A DNA stretch of 64,000 nucleotides from Tubulanus polymorphus. Its lineage: Eukaryota; Nemertea; Palaeonemertea; Tubulaniformes; Tubulanidae. The translations under genes were made by a program, and so were the position numbers. Position 1 is the stretch's first letter. Every line of letters starts with the position of its first letter. The stretch covers positions 622,501 through 686,500 of the forward strand of contig NC_134032.1 in NCBI RefSeq assembly GCF_964204645.1, read 5' to 3'. A model generated the notes under the pieces. It worked only from the letters and a program-made list of their open reading frames with translations. It had not been told where the DNA came from and searched no databases. Of this stretch, positions 47,822 to 60,858 are shown one piece after another.

Positions 47822-50195
47822 CTAAATGGGGGGAGTAAATAAAGTGTTTATATCATAAAATCCCAGTGATGCCTGATTATTGCTGTTATCCCAGTGATAG
47901 ATAACTACAGCGTTACTGCCACACACTTTATGTATCTCAAATGTTAAACTGTCTGTAGAGTTCAGTATTATACGCCCGGGGGGATTTATAAACCCGTGGT
48001 CATTATATCTTATACTGATAACAGCACCTCTGTTACCAGTATCAGAGTATACCGATATCAATACATGATCATCATTAATAACACACGGGTGTCCCCCCAA
48101 TGGAATTAGTCCAGAATCCTTTATATTAATGAAACTAATCAGTTCTGCTTCTGCTGTTAGATATATCAATCTATGAGTCATGTGACAGTAAATGAACATA
48201 CGTCCCCGTGTATCGACATCTAAAGAGTTGAATGAGTAACCTCCATCTGGGAGTTGATATTTCTTCATTCGATTTCTATCAATTATTTTACCTACAGGGT
48301 TTTCTCGTAAAGGTAAAACATGAACGTCACTATCTCCTGACTGTATATAGATAATGTGATCACGGATCACTAAGGATCCACAGCCTCCAGACATGAGATC
48401 AGTGATATTTTCTTCGAAGAGTTTTATCTCATTTTTATATTTTCTCAGGTAGAATTCACTGTTTTTCCACACGACCACAAACAGAAACCCGTTATTATCA
48501 GTATCGAGTCCTTGTATCGAACCATCAATCTCTATGTATCTCTGTATATTATCATCATTCACACTATATATATAATCAGTCGAGCACCACTCCGCACATA
48601 TAGCACGTGACTGTTCACCCTCGTGTTCACCGGGTATTGACGTCATCAGGTGGGGTCTGAAATCTGTATCTACCCGTTTATTGACCGTCAATGAATCGAT
48701 TATTCCTACACGTAGCCGCGTGACGTCATCGATACATCCCTCCAGTTTATCAATTCTCCCTATGACGTCCTCAGTAGATCGTTCCGCTCTTTCCATTCTC
48801 TCTATGACATCATCAACAGATCCCTCCACATTTCCAATTCTCTCTTTGACGTCATCAGTAGATCTTTCCACTTTATATTTTCTCCGTATGAAGTCATCAT
48901 TGATATTAGTCATTTTTGTCTCCAATGCTTTAAGTTGTTGTTCAGTACAGAACCGGTTCAGCCTTTCTTCAAGTTGTTGTTCAGTACAGCATTGGTTCAG
49001 CCTCTCTTCAAGTTGTTGTTCAGTACAGAACCGGTTCAGCCTCTCTTCAAGTTGTTGTTCAGTACAGAACCGGTTCAGCCTCTCTTCAACTGTTTCTATA
49101 TTGTGTTTCAATTGACAGAATTGATTTTCTAAATTATCGTGAAACTGTCTGACATGTTCTATAAAAGAACTATGTCGTTCATCAATGTCTGATCGAACTG
49201 TTCGGGTTTCACTGATTGGCACACCTACTGAATTTACTTTATACAAATTATGTGCAGATGTCTGGTTTGAAGCGATCACATGAAGCCCCGACACTAATGA
49301 ATGCGGGGCTTGTTGAAGATGTGTTTTTAAGTTTCGCGCTGTTTCATCGTCTGAGCATTTAACGATAAACACATGAATCGCTGGACAGTGATTAAACCCG
49401 ATATGATGATTCGGTATCTCTACACCAGGGGGCGCTTCTCTCCATTCTAGTTTCACCTGGAATTGAAAAATATAGTTATATTAAGGGTGAAACTTAAGGG
49501 GGGGTTGCTGATACAATTTCATCGAAACTTATTGCAGCTCGAGCGCTGTAGGCATGGACGGGGGAGGCGGAGGTCTAACCCCCAGAAAGTTTTTGGAATT
49601 TTGCTGCTTTTAAAAATGCAATCTCGGAACAGTAACGGAACCCGGTTGGCTTCATGGTGTAGTAAATAAGACATAAGATACGATCAGGGTGGAATTTTTC
49701 CGGGGGAGAGGGGTGCACCAACTGCACCTGCCACCTCCCCCCACCCTACGGGCCTGAAATTGTTTGAGACTAAAATTGTTGGATTCTTGATATTCGTATT
49801 CTGTGAGTCGGGGTCTGGGTTTGGTAACGTTATAGGCCTATTATCAACTCTAAATTTTTATTCAACATTCAAGTAAAGAAATCAGATATTTCTATCGGGG
49901 TCGGAACGATGTTTACCTCGTCAAACGGCATCATTTGTACATTTATAACTTGTTCCGTATAGATCGATTTCAGTTCACATATTATGTGGTTCTCTAATTC
50001 TTCTGTCCACATCTGTATCGGTAGTTGTAATTGATCACCAGCAGTAGCGATCAGATCACATTCTAAATCGAACAACGGTTGAAAGTAATAATTCTGTATT
50101 GTTCTGTAGTCGTTGTCGTGATCCGACCAAACACCGATCTTGCGACCACGATAAGAAACTGCGAGCTCGAATCTGTACGTGGAATTAGACGCCAT
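47822..50195 (-). CDS. Array gene 1: novel N-domain, coiled coil, propeller-like protein (637 residues)
   Basis: Two exons on the minus strand: 49917-50195 (93 codons, ATG start) and 47822-49456 (stop included), joined GAG|GTAAAC ... CAG|GTG in phase 0, so the GTG at 49456 is an internal Val codon and not a start. Residues 1-158 form a conserved domain I do not recognise; its second part has HVFIVKCSDDETARNLKTHL, a strand-helix pattern. About 183-348 is coiled coil: four 13-residue CTEQQLEERLNRF units (about 224-269), then four 14-residue units with DDV. About 380-637 contains repeating strands of ~45 residues each (DTDNNGFLFVVV, SLDVDTRGRMFIYC), fitting an NHL-like propeller. No signal peptide or membrane helix, so cytosolic. 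The layout resembles TRIM-NHL proteins without RING or B-box. Distinctive here: exon 1 ends ENHIICELKS rather than ETIIEVKLKA, and the intron has an extra ~35 bp. A cytosolic sensor role is inference. Confidence 0.88.
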
Positions 50196-52231
50196 GTTGT
50201 CGGTGGGCGGTTTTCTCACTGTAGATTGTGCAGGCGTGACCTCCTCACGCGCGCGGGTCTCACGCGTCTTGCCATAAAGTTAAAACCACACGGCACTGAT
50301 AACACGAAACAGCGATACAAATACAATACTTATCAAATGATGAATAGACATGCTTTGAGATCGCTTGTTCTGAACGGTGTCTCCTGGTGAGCAGGAGAAC
50401 CTCTCTTCCAGTGTCGACGCGGTTCCTAACGTGATACCGGCAAGGCTACTGTGCGAAGCGAGGATTCATTGATGATCCATAGGTGTCGCTAAGTGGTACG
50501 GGGTTTCCGCTATTCAATGTCCTCGCACATTTTTTTTATTCGAGTAGACTTTTCCGATTATTAAAATCAATTTTTAGTTAAATGAATACCATACCCTCCT
50601 GAACAAAATCTCAAGTAGAATACCCTGTAATAAATTCGAGTCCGTTTGTCGTTTGGGCTGACTATACCAGGAAATATATAGTGGACTTCCGGAGCTTTCT
50701 CGGTAACTGATTGCTGTTTATGCTCGCTGTTGACTGAACTCACCTGACCAGTTTATTTTAGATGTCACATATCCCAGGGACAATAACTGATTATAACTTA
50801 TCCATGAGGCTTCTCTCGAGAATTGGCTGCTTAGACAAGTGAACCGATTAGGATACTTAGGTCGGGTTTAGGCTTTAAAACCGACACAGATTGGAACATC
50901 GTTACAGCAAACAGTACTCCGTATACCAAGTACGTTTTATCAAACGAGGTTAACGAAAATATAGATATCTACTTATTTTATTATATTATTATTATCATTA
51001 TTATTATTACGAGCTACAATTTTGCAATTGATTGGTGGTAACAATCTTCATTTTCTTAAATCAATCATATCAATCCGGGTTTCTAATGTGATAAAGAAAA
51101 ACCCATTAAAGCAGGTTTTTGCGGCACGTTTTTTACTGCGAGGCCGCATGTTCGATGTACTTAAGGGTTAAACGAATATGATACCTTGTTTCTCCGCACG
51201 GCCGGGTCATTTTTGAAAAATATGATAAAATTTATAACCAGCACATTCCTATAGCTGCCGGGTCTGTTACGGGTAAGATCGATCACGATTTCAAAAAAAA
51301 AAGTAATGTACAGGGTAGATAGGCGGCCAGCCGGGTCAACTTTACAGCTCAGCGGGGCGGAGAAACAAGGTATCAATTTTCTTTTTAGCCTAACTTCAAA
51401 TATTTTTTACAATTCTAGTTTATTTATAATTTCAATAAAGAATCATCTGACAAAGGTATACATTTCTAGCCTTAGTGAAAATATATTCTCTTCTGCGTCT
51501 TTTAATGTTAGTTTCATTAAAATCGATTGAAGTCAGTTTCGATACACTAGACCTGACCTAGTTGTCACTTAGTGGAAAAACTGGCGCGAATTTTTGGGCC
51601 GATCTTTCATCCTCGAGGGATCTATTAAAATAATAAACATTTAAATCCCCCATAATCGATCTATCGCTCTTGAACTACTGTCGTTCTAATAAAGGACAGT
51701 TCCATAACAAATTCACACTCGACCAAAATTGAGTCCAATTTAAACAATTTTCTCTAATTCAAGACGCTTAGGCGCTACATCCTAGCAGGCGCATAGCGCG
51801 CTTCGACAAAACGCAATCCGTGCATTTCGACTAAACTCTCTTTGAGACCGAACCGATATCGGATAACATAAAATTACAGGTCTGGTCTGGCGTTAGCGCA
51901 AGCGTCTGAAATTGGGCACCCTATATACCCTTCAAAATATGTATTTTACTTTGAAAAATATAGATAAATAGCTGAAGCACTGAATCCGGTGAATATTGTG
52001 GGGTCTGATCCCTTAACGACCTCCCCTGACCCCCAGGGGTAAAAGTTTTGATAGTAGCAGGTTTTTTTTCTGAAAGCCCATCTCGTGTTACATGAACCCG
52101 AGTTTGTTACCAATTTCTAACATTCGGCGCCTATAGAAGTATTTTATGATGCGTTTTGCCGGCGGACTACGAGTAGCATTTCATTGTATACACGTCGTTC
52201 TCGAACCCTAGAATCGGTTTAGACTTCGGTT
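50196..52231. other. Array spacer 1 with complete MITE
   Basis: Begins with the 5' region of array gene 1, including a dispersed ACCGGCAAGGCTACTGTGCG repeat near 50440. At about 51161-51392 it holds a complete copy of the GATACCTTGTTTCTCCGC MITE, with both ends intact. This is the ancestral-looking spacer: the ~88 bp after the MITE's right end (about 51371-51458) are missing from spacers 2 and 3. An ATT-rich microsatellite lies near 50975-51010. Confidence 0.75.
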
Positions 52232-54603
52232 CTAAATCGGGGGAGTTAATACAGTGTTTATATTGTAGAATCTCAGTGAGTTCTGATCATCACTGATATC
52301 ACGGTGATGGATAACTACAGTGTCACTGTTACACACGTGATGTATGTCACATGTCTCACTGTCTGTAGAGTTCAGTATTATACGCGGGTGATCTATAAAC
52401 CCCTCATCATTATATCTGATACTAATAACAGATCCTCTGTTACCAGTATTAGAGTATACCGATAGCAATACTTGATTATCATTAATGACACACGGGAATC
52501 CCATACATGGATCAAATGTCAGTCCGCAATCGTTCATAGTAATAAAACTGATCAATTCTGCTTCTGGTTTTAGATACAATAATCTGCGTGTACGCAAACA
52601 GTAGATAAATATACGTCCCCGCGTGTCGACATCGAAACCGTAGATATAAAAGTAATCTCCATCCGGGAGCTGATAGTTCTTCACTCGATTTCTATCGATC
52701 AATCTGTTTTCAGGGTTTTCTAATAAACGTAAAACATGAATTTCACTATCTCCTGTCTGTATAAAGATATTGTGATCACGGATTACGAAGGATCCACAGA
52801 CTCCAGGCAGGAGATCAGTGATATTTTCTTCGAAGAGTTTTTTCTGATTTTTATATTTTCTCAGGATGTATTCCCTGTTTTTCCTCACGACCACAAACAG
52901 AAACCCGTTACCATCAGCAGCGAGTCCATGTATCCAACCATCAATCTCTATGTATCCCTGTATATTATCATCATTCACACTATATATACAATTAGTGGAG
53001 CGATACTGCGCACATATAACACGTGACTGTTCACCCTCGTGTTCACCGGGTATTGACGTCACCATGTTGAGTACGAAATCTGTATCTACCTGTTTATTGA
53101 CCGTCAATGAATCGATTAATTCTACACGTAGCCGCGTGACGTCATCGATATATCCCTCCAGTTTATCAATTCTCCCTATGACGTCCTCAGTAGATCGCTC
53201 CGCTCTATCCATTCTCTCTATGACATCATCAACAGATCCCTCCACATTTCCAATTCTCTCTTTGACGTCATCAGTAGATCTTTCCACTTTATAATTTCTC
53301 CGTATGACGTCATCATTGATATTAGTCAGTTTTGTCTCCAATGCTTTAAGTTGCTGTTCAGTACAGCATTGATTCAGCCTCTCTTCAAGTTGTTGTTCAG
53401 TACAGAACCGGTTCAGCCTCTCTTCAAGTTGTTGTTCAGTACAGAACCGGTTCTGCCTCTCTTCAAGTTGTTGTTCAGTACAGAACCGGTTCTGCCTCTC
53501 TTCAACTATTTCTATAGTGTGTTTCAATTGACAGAATTGATTTTCTAGATTATCGTGAAACTGTCTGACATGTTCTATAAAAGACCGATGTCGTTCATCA
53601 ATGTCTGATCGAACTGTTCGGGTTTCACTGATCGACACACCTACTGAATTTACTTTATACAAATTATGTGCCTGATTTGAAGCGATCACATGAAGCCCCG
53701 ACACTAATGAATGCGGGGCTTGTTGAAGATGTGTTTTTAAGTTCCGCGCTGTTTCGTCGTCTGAGCATTTAACGATAAACACATGAATCGCTGGACAGTG
53801 ATTAAACCCGATATGATGATTCGGTATCTCTACACCAGGGGGCGCTTCTCTCCATTCTAATTTCACCTGAAATTGAAAAATATAGTTATATTAAGGGTGA
53901 AACTTAAGGGGGGGGGGGGTTGCTGATACAATTTCATCGGAACTTATTGCAGCTCGAGCGCTGTAGGCATGGACGGGCGAGGCGGAGGTCTAACCCCCAG
54001 AAAGTTTTTGGAATTTTGCTGCTTTTAAAAATTATTTCCTGCAATCTCGGAACAGTAACGGAACTCGGTTGGCTTCATGTCGTAGTAAATAAGATAAAAG
54101 ATACGATCAGGGTGGAATTTTTCCGGGGGGAGAGGGGTGCACCAACTGCACCTGCCCCCCCCCACCTACGGGCCTGAAATTGTTTGCTGTACGAGACTAG
54201 AATTGTTGGATTCTTGATATTCGTATTCTGCGAATCGGGGTCTGGGTTTGGTATATTATTCAACATTCAAGTAAAGAAATCAGACATATATATTTCTATC
54301 GGGTCCGAACGATGTATTGTTTACCTCGTCAAACGGCATCATTTGTACATTTATAACTTGTTCCGTATAGATCGCTTTCAGTTTTACTTCGATAATAGTC
54401 TCTAATTCTTCTGTCCACATCTGTATCGGTAGTTGTAATTGATTACCAGCAGTAGCGATCAGATCACATTCTAAATCGAACAACGGTTGAAAGTAATAAT
54501 TCTGTATTGTTCTGTAGTCGTTGTCGTGATCCGACCAAACACCGATCTTGCGACCACGATAAGAAACTGCGAGCTCGAATCTGTACGTAGAATTAGACGC
54601 CAT
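52232..54603 (-). CDS. Array gene 2: same family, 637 residues
   Basis: Exons 54325-54603 and 52232-53866 on the minus strand, spliced as in array gene 1. Intact. Compared with gene 1 the first ~158 residues are almost unchanged apart from the end of exon 1. The coiled coil has four CTEQQL units, two of them with EERQNR in place of EERLNR. The propeller region differs at many positions: it has RSTNCIYSVNDDNIQGY and YFYIYGFDVDTRGRIF, and lacks the PPG seen before RIILNSTDS. Its predicted protein is the same as that of array gene 4. Flanked by spacers that are nearly alike on both sides, it is one member of a head-to-tail array and probably has its own promoter right of 54603. Confidence 0.88.
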
Positions 54604-56550
54604 GTTGTTTTTGGGCGTTTTCTAACTGTAGATTGTGCAGGCGTGACCTCCTCACGCGCGCGGGTCTCACGCGTCTTGCCATAAAGTTAAAACCACACGG
54701 CACTGATAACACGAAACAGCGATACAAATACAATACTCATCAAATGATGAATAGACATGCTTTGAGATCGCTTGTTCTGAACGGTGTCTCCTGGTGAGCA
54801 GGAGAACCTCTCTTCCAGTGTCGACGCGGTTCCTAACGTGATACCGGCAAGGCTACTGTGCGAAGCGAGGATTCATTGATGATCCATAGGTGTCGCTAAG
54901 TGGTACGGGGTTTCCGCTATTCAATGTCCTCGCACATTTTTTTTATTCGAGTAGACTTTTACGATTATTAAATCAATTTTTAGTTAAATGAATACCATAC
55001 CCTCCTGAACAAAATCTCAAGTAGAATACCCTGTAGTAAATTCGAGTCCGTTTGTCGTTTGGGCTGACTATACCAGGAAATATATAGTGGACTTCGGAGC
55101 TTTCTCGGTAACTGATTGCTGTTAATGCTTGCTGTTGACTGAACTCACCTGACCAGTATATTTTAGATGTCACATATCCCAGGGACAATAACTGATTATA
55201 ACTTATCCATGAGGCTTCTCTCGAGAATTGGCTGGTTAGACAAGTGAACCGATTAGGATACTTAGGTCGGGTTTAGGCTTTAAAACCGACACAGATTGGA
55301 ACATCGTTACAGCAAACAGTACTCCGTATACCAAGTACGTTTTATCAAACGAGGTTAACGAAAATATAGATATCTACTTATTTTATTATATTATTATTAT
55401 CATTATTATTATTACGAGCTACAATTTTGCAATTGATTGGTGGTAACAATCTTCATTTTCTTAAATCAATCATATCAATCCGGGTTTCTAATGTGATAAA
55501 GAAAAACCCATTAAAGCAGGTTTTTTGCGGCACGTTTTTTACTGCGAGGCCGCATGTTCGATGTACTTAAGGGTTAAACGAATATGATACCTTGTTTCTC
55601 CGCAGCGGCCGGGTCATTTTTGTAAAATATGATAAAATTTATAACCAGCACATTCCTATAGCTGCCGGGTCTGTTACGGGTAAGATCGATCACGATTTCA
55701 AAAAAAAAAGTAATGTACAGGGTAGATAGGCGGCCAGCCGGGTCAACTTTACAGCTCAGCGGGGCGGAGAAACAAAGTATACATTTCTAGCCTTAGTGAA
55801 AATATATTCTCTGTTGCGTCTTTTAATGTTAGTTTCATTAAAATCGATTGAAGTCAGTTTCGATACACTAGACCTGACCTAGTTGTCACTTAGTGGAAAA
55901 ACTGGCGCGAATTTTTGGGCCGATCTTTCATCCTCGAGGGATCTATTAAAATAGTAAACATTTAAATCCCCCATAATCGATCTATCGCTCTTGAACTACT
56001 GTCGTTCTGATAAAGGACAGTTCCATAAAAAATTCACACTCGACCAAAATTGAGTCCAATTTAAACAATTTTCTCTAATTCAAGACGCTTAGGCGCTACA
56101 TCCTAGCAGGCGCATAGCGCGCTTCGACAAAACGCAATCCGTGCATTTCGACTAAACTCTCTTTGAGACTGAACCGATATCGGATAACATAAAATTACAG
56201 GTCTGGTCTGGCGTTAGCGCAAGCGTCTGAAATTGGGCACCCTATATACCCTTAAAAATATGTATTTTACTTTGAAAAATATAGATAAAAAGCTGAAGCA
56301 CTGAATCCGGTGAATATTGTGGGGTCTGATCCCTTAACGACCTCCCCTCACCCCCAGGGGTAAAAGTTTTGATAGTAACAGGTTTTTTTTCTGAAAGCCC
56401 ATCTCGTGTTACATGAACCCGAATTTGTTACCAATTTCTAACATTCGGCGCCTATAGAAGTATTTTTATGCGTTTTGCCGGCTGACTACGAGTAGCATTT
56501 CATTGTATACACGTCGTTCTCGAACCCTAGAATCGGTTTAGACTTCGGTT
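54604..56550. other. Array spacer 2 with truncated MITE
   Basis: As spacer 1, but the embedded MITE (about 55565-55780) has lost its right terminal repeat: the sequence jumps from GCGGAGAAACAAAGTATAC into the downstream flank. Direct repeats of the type ACAA(A)GGTAT at the two edges in unit 1 explain the ~88 bp loss. No coding sequence. Confidence 0.75.
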
Positions 56551-58910
56551 CTAAATCGGGGGAGTTAATACAGTGTTTATATTGTAGAATCTCAGTGACT
56601 CCTGATCATCACTGTTATCCCAGTGTCGGATAGCTACAGTGTTACTGTTTAACACGTGATGTATGTCACCTGTCTCACTGTCTGTAGAGTTCAGTATTAT
56701 ACGCGGGTGATCTATAAACCCCTGATTATTATATCTGATACTGATAACAGCACCTCTGTTAACAAAGGAATCAGAGCATACCGATAGTAATATACGATCA
56801 TCATTAATAACACACGGGTGTCCTGCACATGGATTAAATTCTAGTGCACAATCGTTCATATTGATAAAACTAATCTCGTTCGCATCTGCTGTTAGAAACA
56901 GTAATCTATGAGTCGTTTCACAGTAAAGAAACATCCGTCCCTTTGAATCGACATCGAAACAGTTGATATTACCGTAATCTCCATCCGGGAGCTGATACTC
57001 CTTCACTCGGGTTCTATCAATCAAACTGTTTTCAGGGTTTTCTAATAAACCTAAAACATGAACTCTTCCCCGTGACTGTATAAAGATATTGTGTTCACGA
57101 ATCACTAAGGATCCACAGCCTCCAGGCAGGAGATCAGTGATTTCTTCTTCCAACAGTTTTTCACAATTTTTATATTTTCTAAGGTAGAATTTCCTATTTT
57201 TTTTTACGAGCGCAAACAGATCCCCGTTACTATCAGTAGCGAGTCCTTTTACGCCACCGCCATCAATCTTTATGTATCTATCAAATTCATCATCATAATC
57301 AAAATCATCGTCATCATCATAATCATCGTCATCATTCACACTATATATATAATCAGTCGAGCACCACTCCGCACATATAACACGTGACTGTTCACCCACA
57401 TGTTCACCAGGTAGTGACGTAATCAGGTCGGGTGTGAAGTCTGTATCTACCTGTTTATTGACCGTCAATGAATCGATTATTCCTACACGTAGCCGCGTGA
57501 CGTCATCAATATGTATCTCTAATTCATCAATTCTCCTTTTGACATCATCAGTAATTTTGGATAGTTTTGCCCCCATATCATCATTGATATTGGTCAGTTT
57601 TTCCTCAAGTTGTTGTTCAGTACAGCACCGGTTCAGCCTGATCTCTTCAAGTTGCTGTTCAGTACAGAACCGGTTCAGCCTCTCTTCAAGTTGTTGCTCA
57701 GTGCAGAACCGGTTCAGCCTCTCTTCAAGTTGTTGTTCAGTGCAGCACCGGTTCAGCCTCTCTTCAAGTTGTTGTTCAGTGCAGCACCGGTTCAGCTTCT
57801 CTTCAACTGTTTCTATATTGTGTTTCAATTGACAGAATTGATTTTCTAGATTATCGTGAAACTGTCTGACATGTTCTATAAAAGAACTATGTCGTTCATC
57901 AATGTCTGATCGAACTGTTCGGGTTTCACTGATCGACACACCTACTGAATTTACTTTATACAAATTATGTGCAGATGCCTGGTTTGAAGCGATCACATGA
58001 AGCCCCGACACTAATGAATGCGGGGCTTGTTGAAGATGTGTTTTTAAGTTTTGCGCTGTTTCATCGTCTGAGCATTTAATAATAAACACATGAATCGCTG
58101 GACAGTGATTAAACCCGATATGATGATTCGGTATCTCTACACCAGGGGGCGCTTCTCTCCATTCTAGTTTCACCTGGAATTGAAAAATATAGTTATATTA
58201 AGGGTGAAACTTAAGGGGGGGGGGGGTGCTGATACAATTTTCATCTGATTTATTGCAGCTCGAGCGCTGTAGGCATGATCGGGGAGGCGGAGGTTTAACC
58301 CCCAGAAAGGTTTTAGAATTTTGCTGCTTTTAAAAATGATTTCCTGCAATCTCGGAACAGTAACGGAACTCGGTTGGCTTCATGCCGTAGTAAATAAGAC
58401 ATAAGATACGATCAGGGTGGAATTTTTCCGGGGGGAGAGGGGTGCACCAACTGCACCTGCCCCCCCCCCCACCTACGGAACTGAAATTGTTTGCTGTACG
58501 AGACTAGAATTGTTGGATTCTTGATATTCGTATTCTGCGAATCGGGGTCTGGGTTTGGTATATTATTCAACATTCAAGTAAAGAAATCAGACATATATAT
58601 TTCTATCGGGTCCGAACGATGTATTGTTTACCTCGTCAAACGGCATCATTTGTACATTTATAACTTGTTCCGTATAGATCGCTTTCAGTTTTACTTCGAT
58701 AATAGTCTCTAATTCTTCTGTCCACATCTGTATCGGTAGTTGTAATTGATCACCAGCAGTAGCGATCAGATCACATTCTAAATCGAACAACGGTTGAAAG
58801 TAATAATTCTGTATTGTTCTGTAGTCGTTGTCGTGATCCGACCAAACACCGATCTTGCGACCACGATAAGAAACTGCGAGCTCGAATCTGTACGTAGAAT
58901 TAGACGCCAT
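56551..58910 (-). CDS. Array gene 3: restructured family member, 633 residues
   Basis: Exons 58632-58910 and 56551-58173 on the minus strand; intact frame. The N-terminal domain matches the other copies. The coiled coil is rebuilt: five CTEQQL units (one with an extra Ile, EEIRLNR), while most of the 14-residue DDV repeats are missing, leaving a single KRRIDELEIHIDDV stretch. At the entrance to the propeller an acidic insertion reads DDDDYDDDDDFDYDDEFD, from a GAT/GAC-rich expansion at about 57290-57335. The propeller differs from gene 2 throughout (for example NGDLFALVKKNRKFYLRKY and FDVDSKGRMFLYC). Total 93 + 540 residues. It shows that length and sequence of the variable half can change while N-domain and flanks stay the same. 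Confidence 0.87.
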
Positions 58911-60858
58911 GTTGTTTTTGGGCGTTTTCTAACTGTAGATTGTGCAGGCGTGACCTCCTCACGCGCGCGGGTCTCACGCGTCTTGCCATAAAGTTAAAAC
59001 CACACGGCACTGATAACACGAAACAGCGATACAAATACAATACTCATCAAATGATGAATAGACATGCTTTGAGATCGCTTGTTCTGAACGGTGTCTCCTG
59101 GTGAGCAGGAGAACCTCTCTTCCAGTGTCGACGCGGTTCCTAACGTGATACCGGCAAGGCTACTGTGCGAAGCGAGGATTCATTGATGATCCATAGGTGT
59201 CGCTAAGTGGTACGGGGTTTCCGCTATTCAATGTCCTCCCACATTTTTTTTATTCGAGTAGACTTTTACGATTATTAAATCAATTTTTAGTTAAATGAAT
59301 ACCATACCCTCCTGAACAAAATCTCAAGTAGAATACCCTGTAGTAAATTCGAGTCCGTTTGTCGTTTGGGCTGACTATACCAGGAAATATATAGTGGACT
59401 TCGGAGCTTTCTCGGTAACTGATTGCTGTTAATGCTTGCTGTTGACTGAACTCACCTGACCAGTATATTTTAGATGTCACATATCCCAGGGACAATAACT
59501 GATTATAACTTATCCATGAGGCTTCTCTCGAGAATTGGCTGGTTAGACAAGTGAACCGATTAGGATACTTAGGTCGGGTTTAGGCTTTAAAACCGACACA
59601 GATTGGAACATCGTTACAGCAAACAGTACTCCGTATACCAAGTACGTTTTATCAAACGAGGTTAACGAAAATATAGATATCTACTTATTTTATTATATTA
59701 TTATTATCATTATTATTATTACGAGCTACAATTTTGCAATTGATTGGTGGTAACAATCTTCATTTTCTTAAATCAATCATATCAATCCGGGTTTCTAATG
59801 TGATAAAGAAAAACCCATTAAAGCAGGTTTTTTGCGGCACGTTTTTTACTGCGAGGCCGCATGTTCGGTGAACTTTAGGGTTAAACGAATATGATACCTT
59901 GTTTCTCCGCACGGCCGGGTCATTTTTGTAAAATATGATAACATTTATAACCAGCACATTCCTATAGCTGACGGGTCTGTTACGGGTAAGATCGATCACG
60001 ATTTGAAAAAAAACGTATTAATGTATAGGGTAGATAGGCGGCCAGCCGGGTCAACTTTACAGCTCAGCGGGGCGGAGAAACAAAGTATACATTTCTAGCC
60101 TTAGTTAAAATATATTCTCTTCTGCGTCTTTTAATGTTAGTTTCATTAAAATCGATTGAAGTCAGTTTCGATACACTAGACCTGACCTAGTTGTCACTTA
60201 GTGGAAAAACTGGCGCGAATTTTAGGGCCGATTTTTCATCCTCGAGGGATCTATTAAAATAATAAACATTTAAATCCCCCATAATCGATCTATCGCTCTA
60301 GAACTACTGTCGTTCTAATAAAGGACAGTTCCATAAAAAATTCACACTCGACCAAAATTGAGTCCAATTTAAACAATTTTCTCTAATTCAAGACGCTTAG
60401 GCGCTACATCCTAGCAGGCGCATAGCGCGCTTCGACAAAACGCAATCCGTGCATTTCGACTAAACTCTCTTTGAGACTGAACCGATATCGGATAACATAA
60501 AATTACAGGTCTGGTCTGGCGTTAGCGCGAGCGTCTGAAATTGGGCACCCTATATACCCTTAAAAATATGTATTTTACTTTGAAAAATATAGATAAAAAG
60601 CTGAAGCACTGAATCCGGTGAATATTGTGGGGTCTGATCCCTTAACGACCTCCCCTGACCCCCAGGGGTAAAAGTTTTGATAGTAACAGGTTTTTTTTCT
60701 GAAAGCCCATCTCGTGTTACATGAACCCGAGTTTGTTACCAATTTCTAACATTCGGCGCCTATAGAAGTATTTTTATGCGTTTTGCCGGCTGACTACGAG
60801 TAGCATTTCATTGTATACACGTCGTTCTCGAACTCTAGAATCGGTTTAGACTTCGGTT
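58911..60858. other. Array spacer 3 with truncated MITE
   Basis: Nearly the same as spacer 2, with the same MITE truncation, plus a few private changes (for example TTCGGTGAACTTTAGGG where the others have TTCGATGTACTTAAGGG, and AAAAAACGTATTAATG in the MITE). It contains no coding sequence. Confidence 0.75.

Noticed and set aside
48681-49132. Plus-strand open frames opposite the coiled coil of array gene 1 (and the same in the other units)
   Set aside because: Antisense shadows of the CTEQQL repeats; the minus-strand gene has the splice sites and domain order.
49454-49456. GTG as translation start of array exon 2
   Set aside because: It directly follows a CAG acceptor and joins exon 1 in phase 0, so it encodes an internal valine; the same holds at 53866, 58173 and 62493.
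53351-53548. Repeated LFSTEPV peptides as an additional gene family on the plus strand
   Set aside because: They are the reverse complement of the CTEQQLEER coding repeats.
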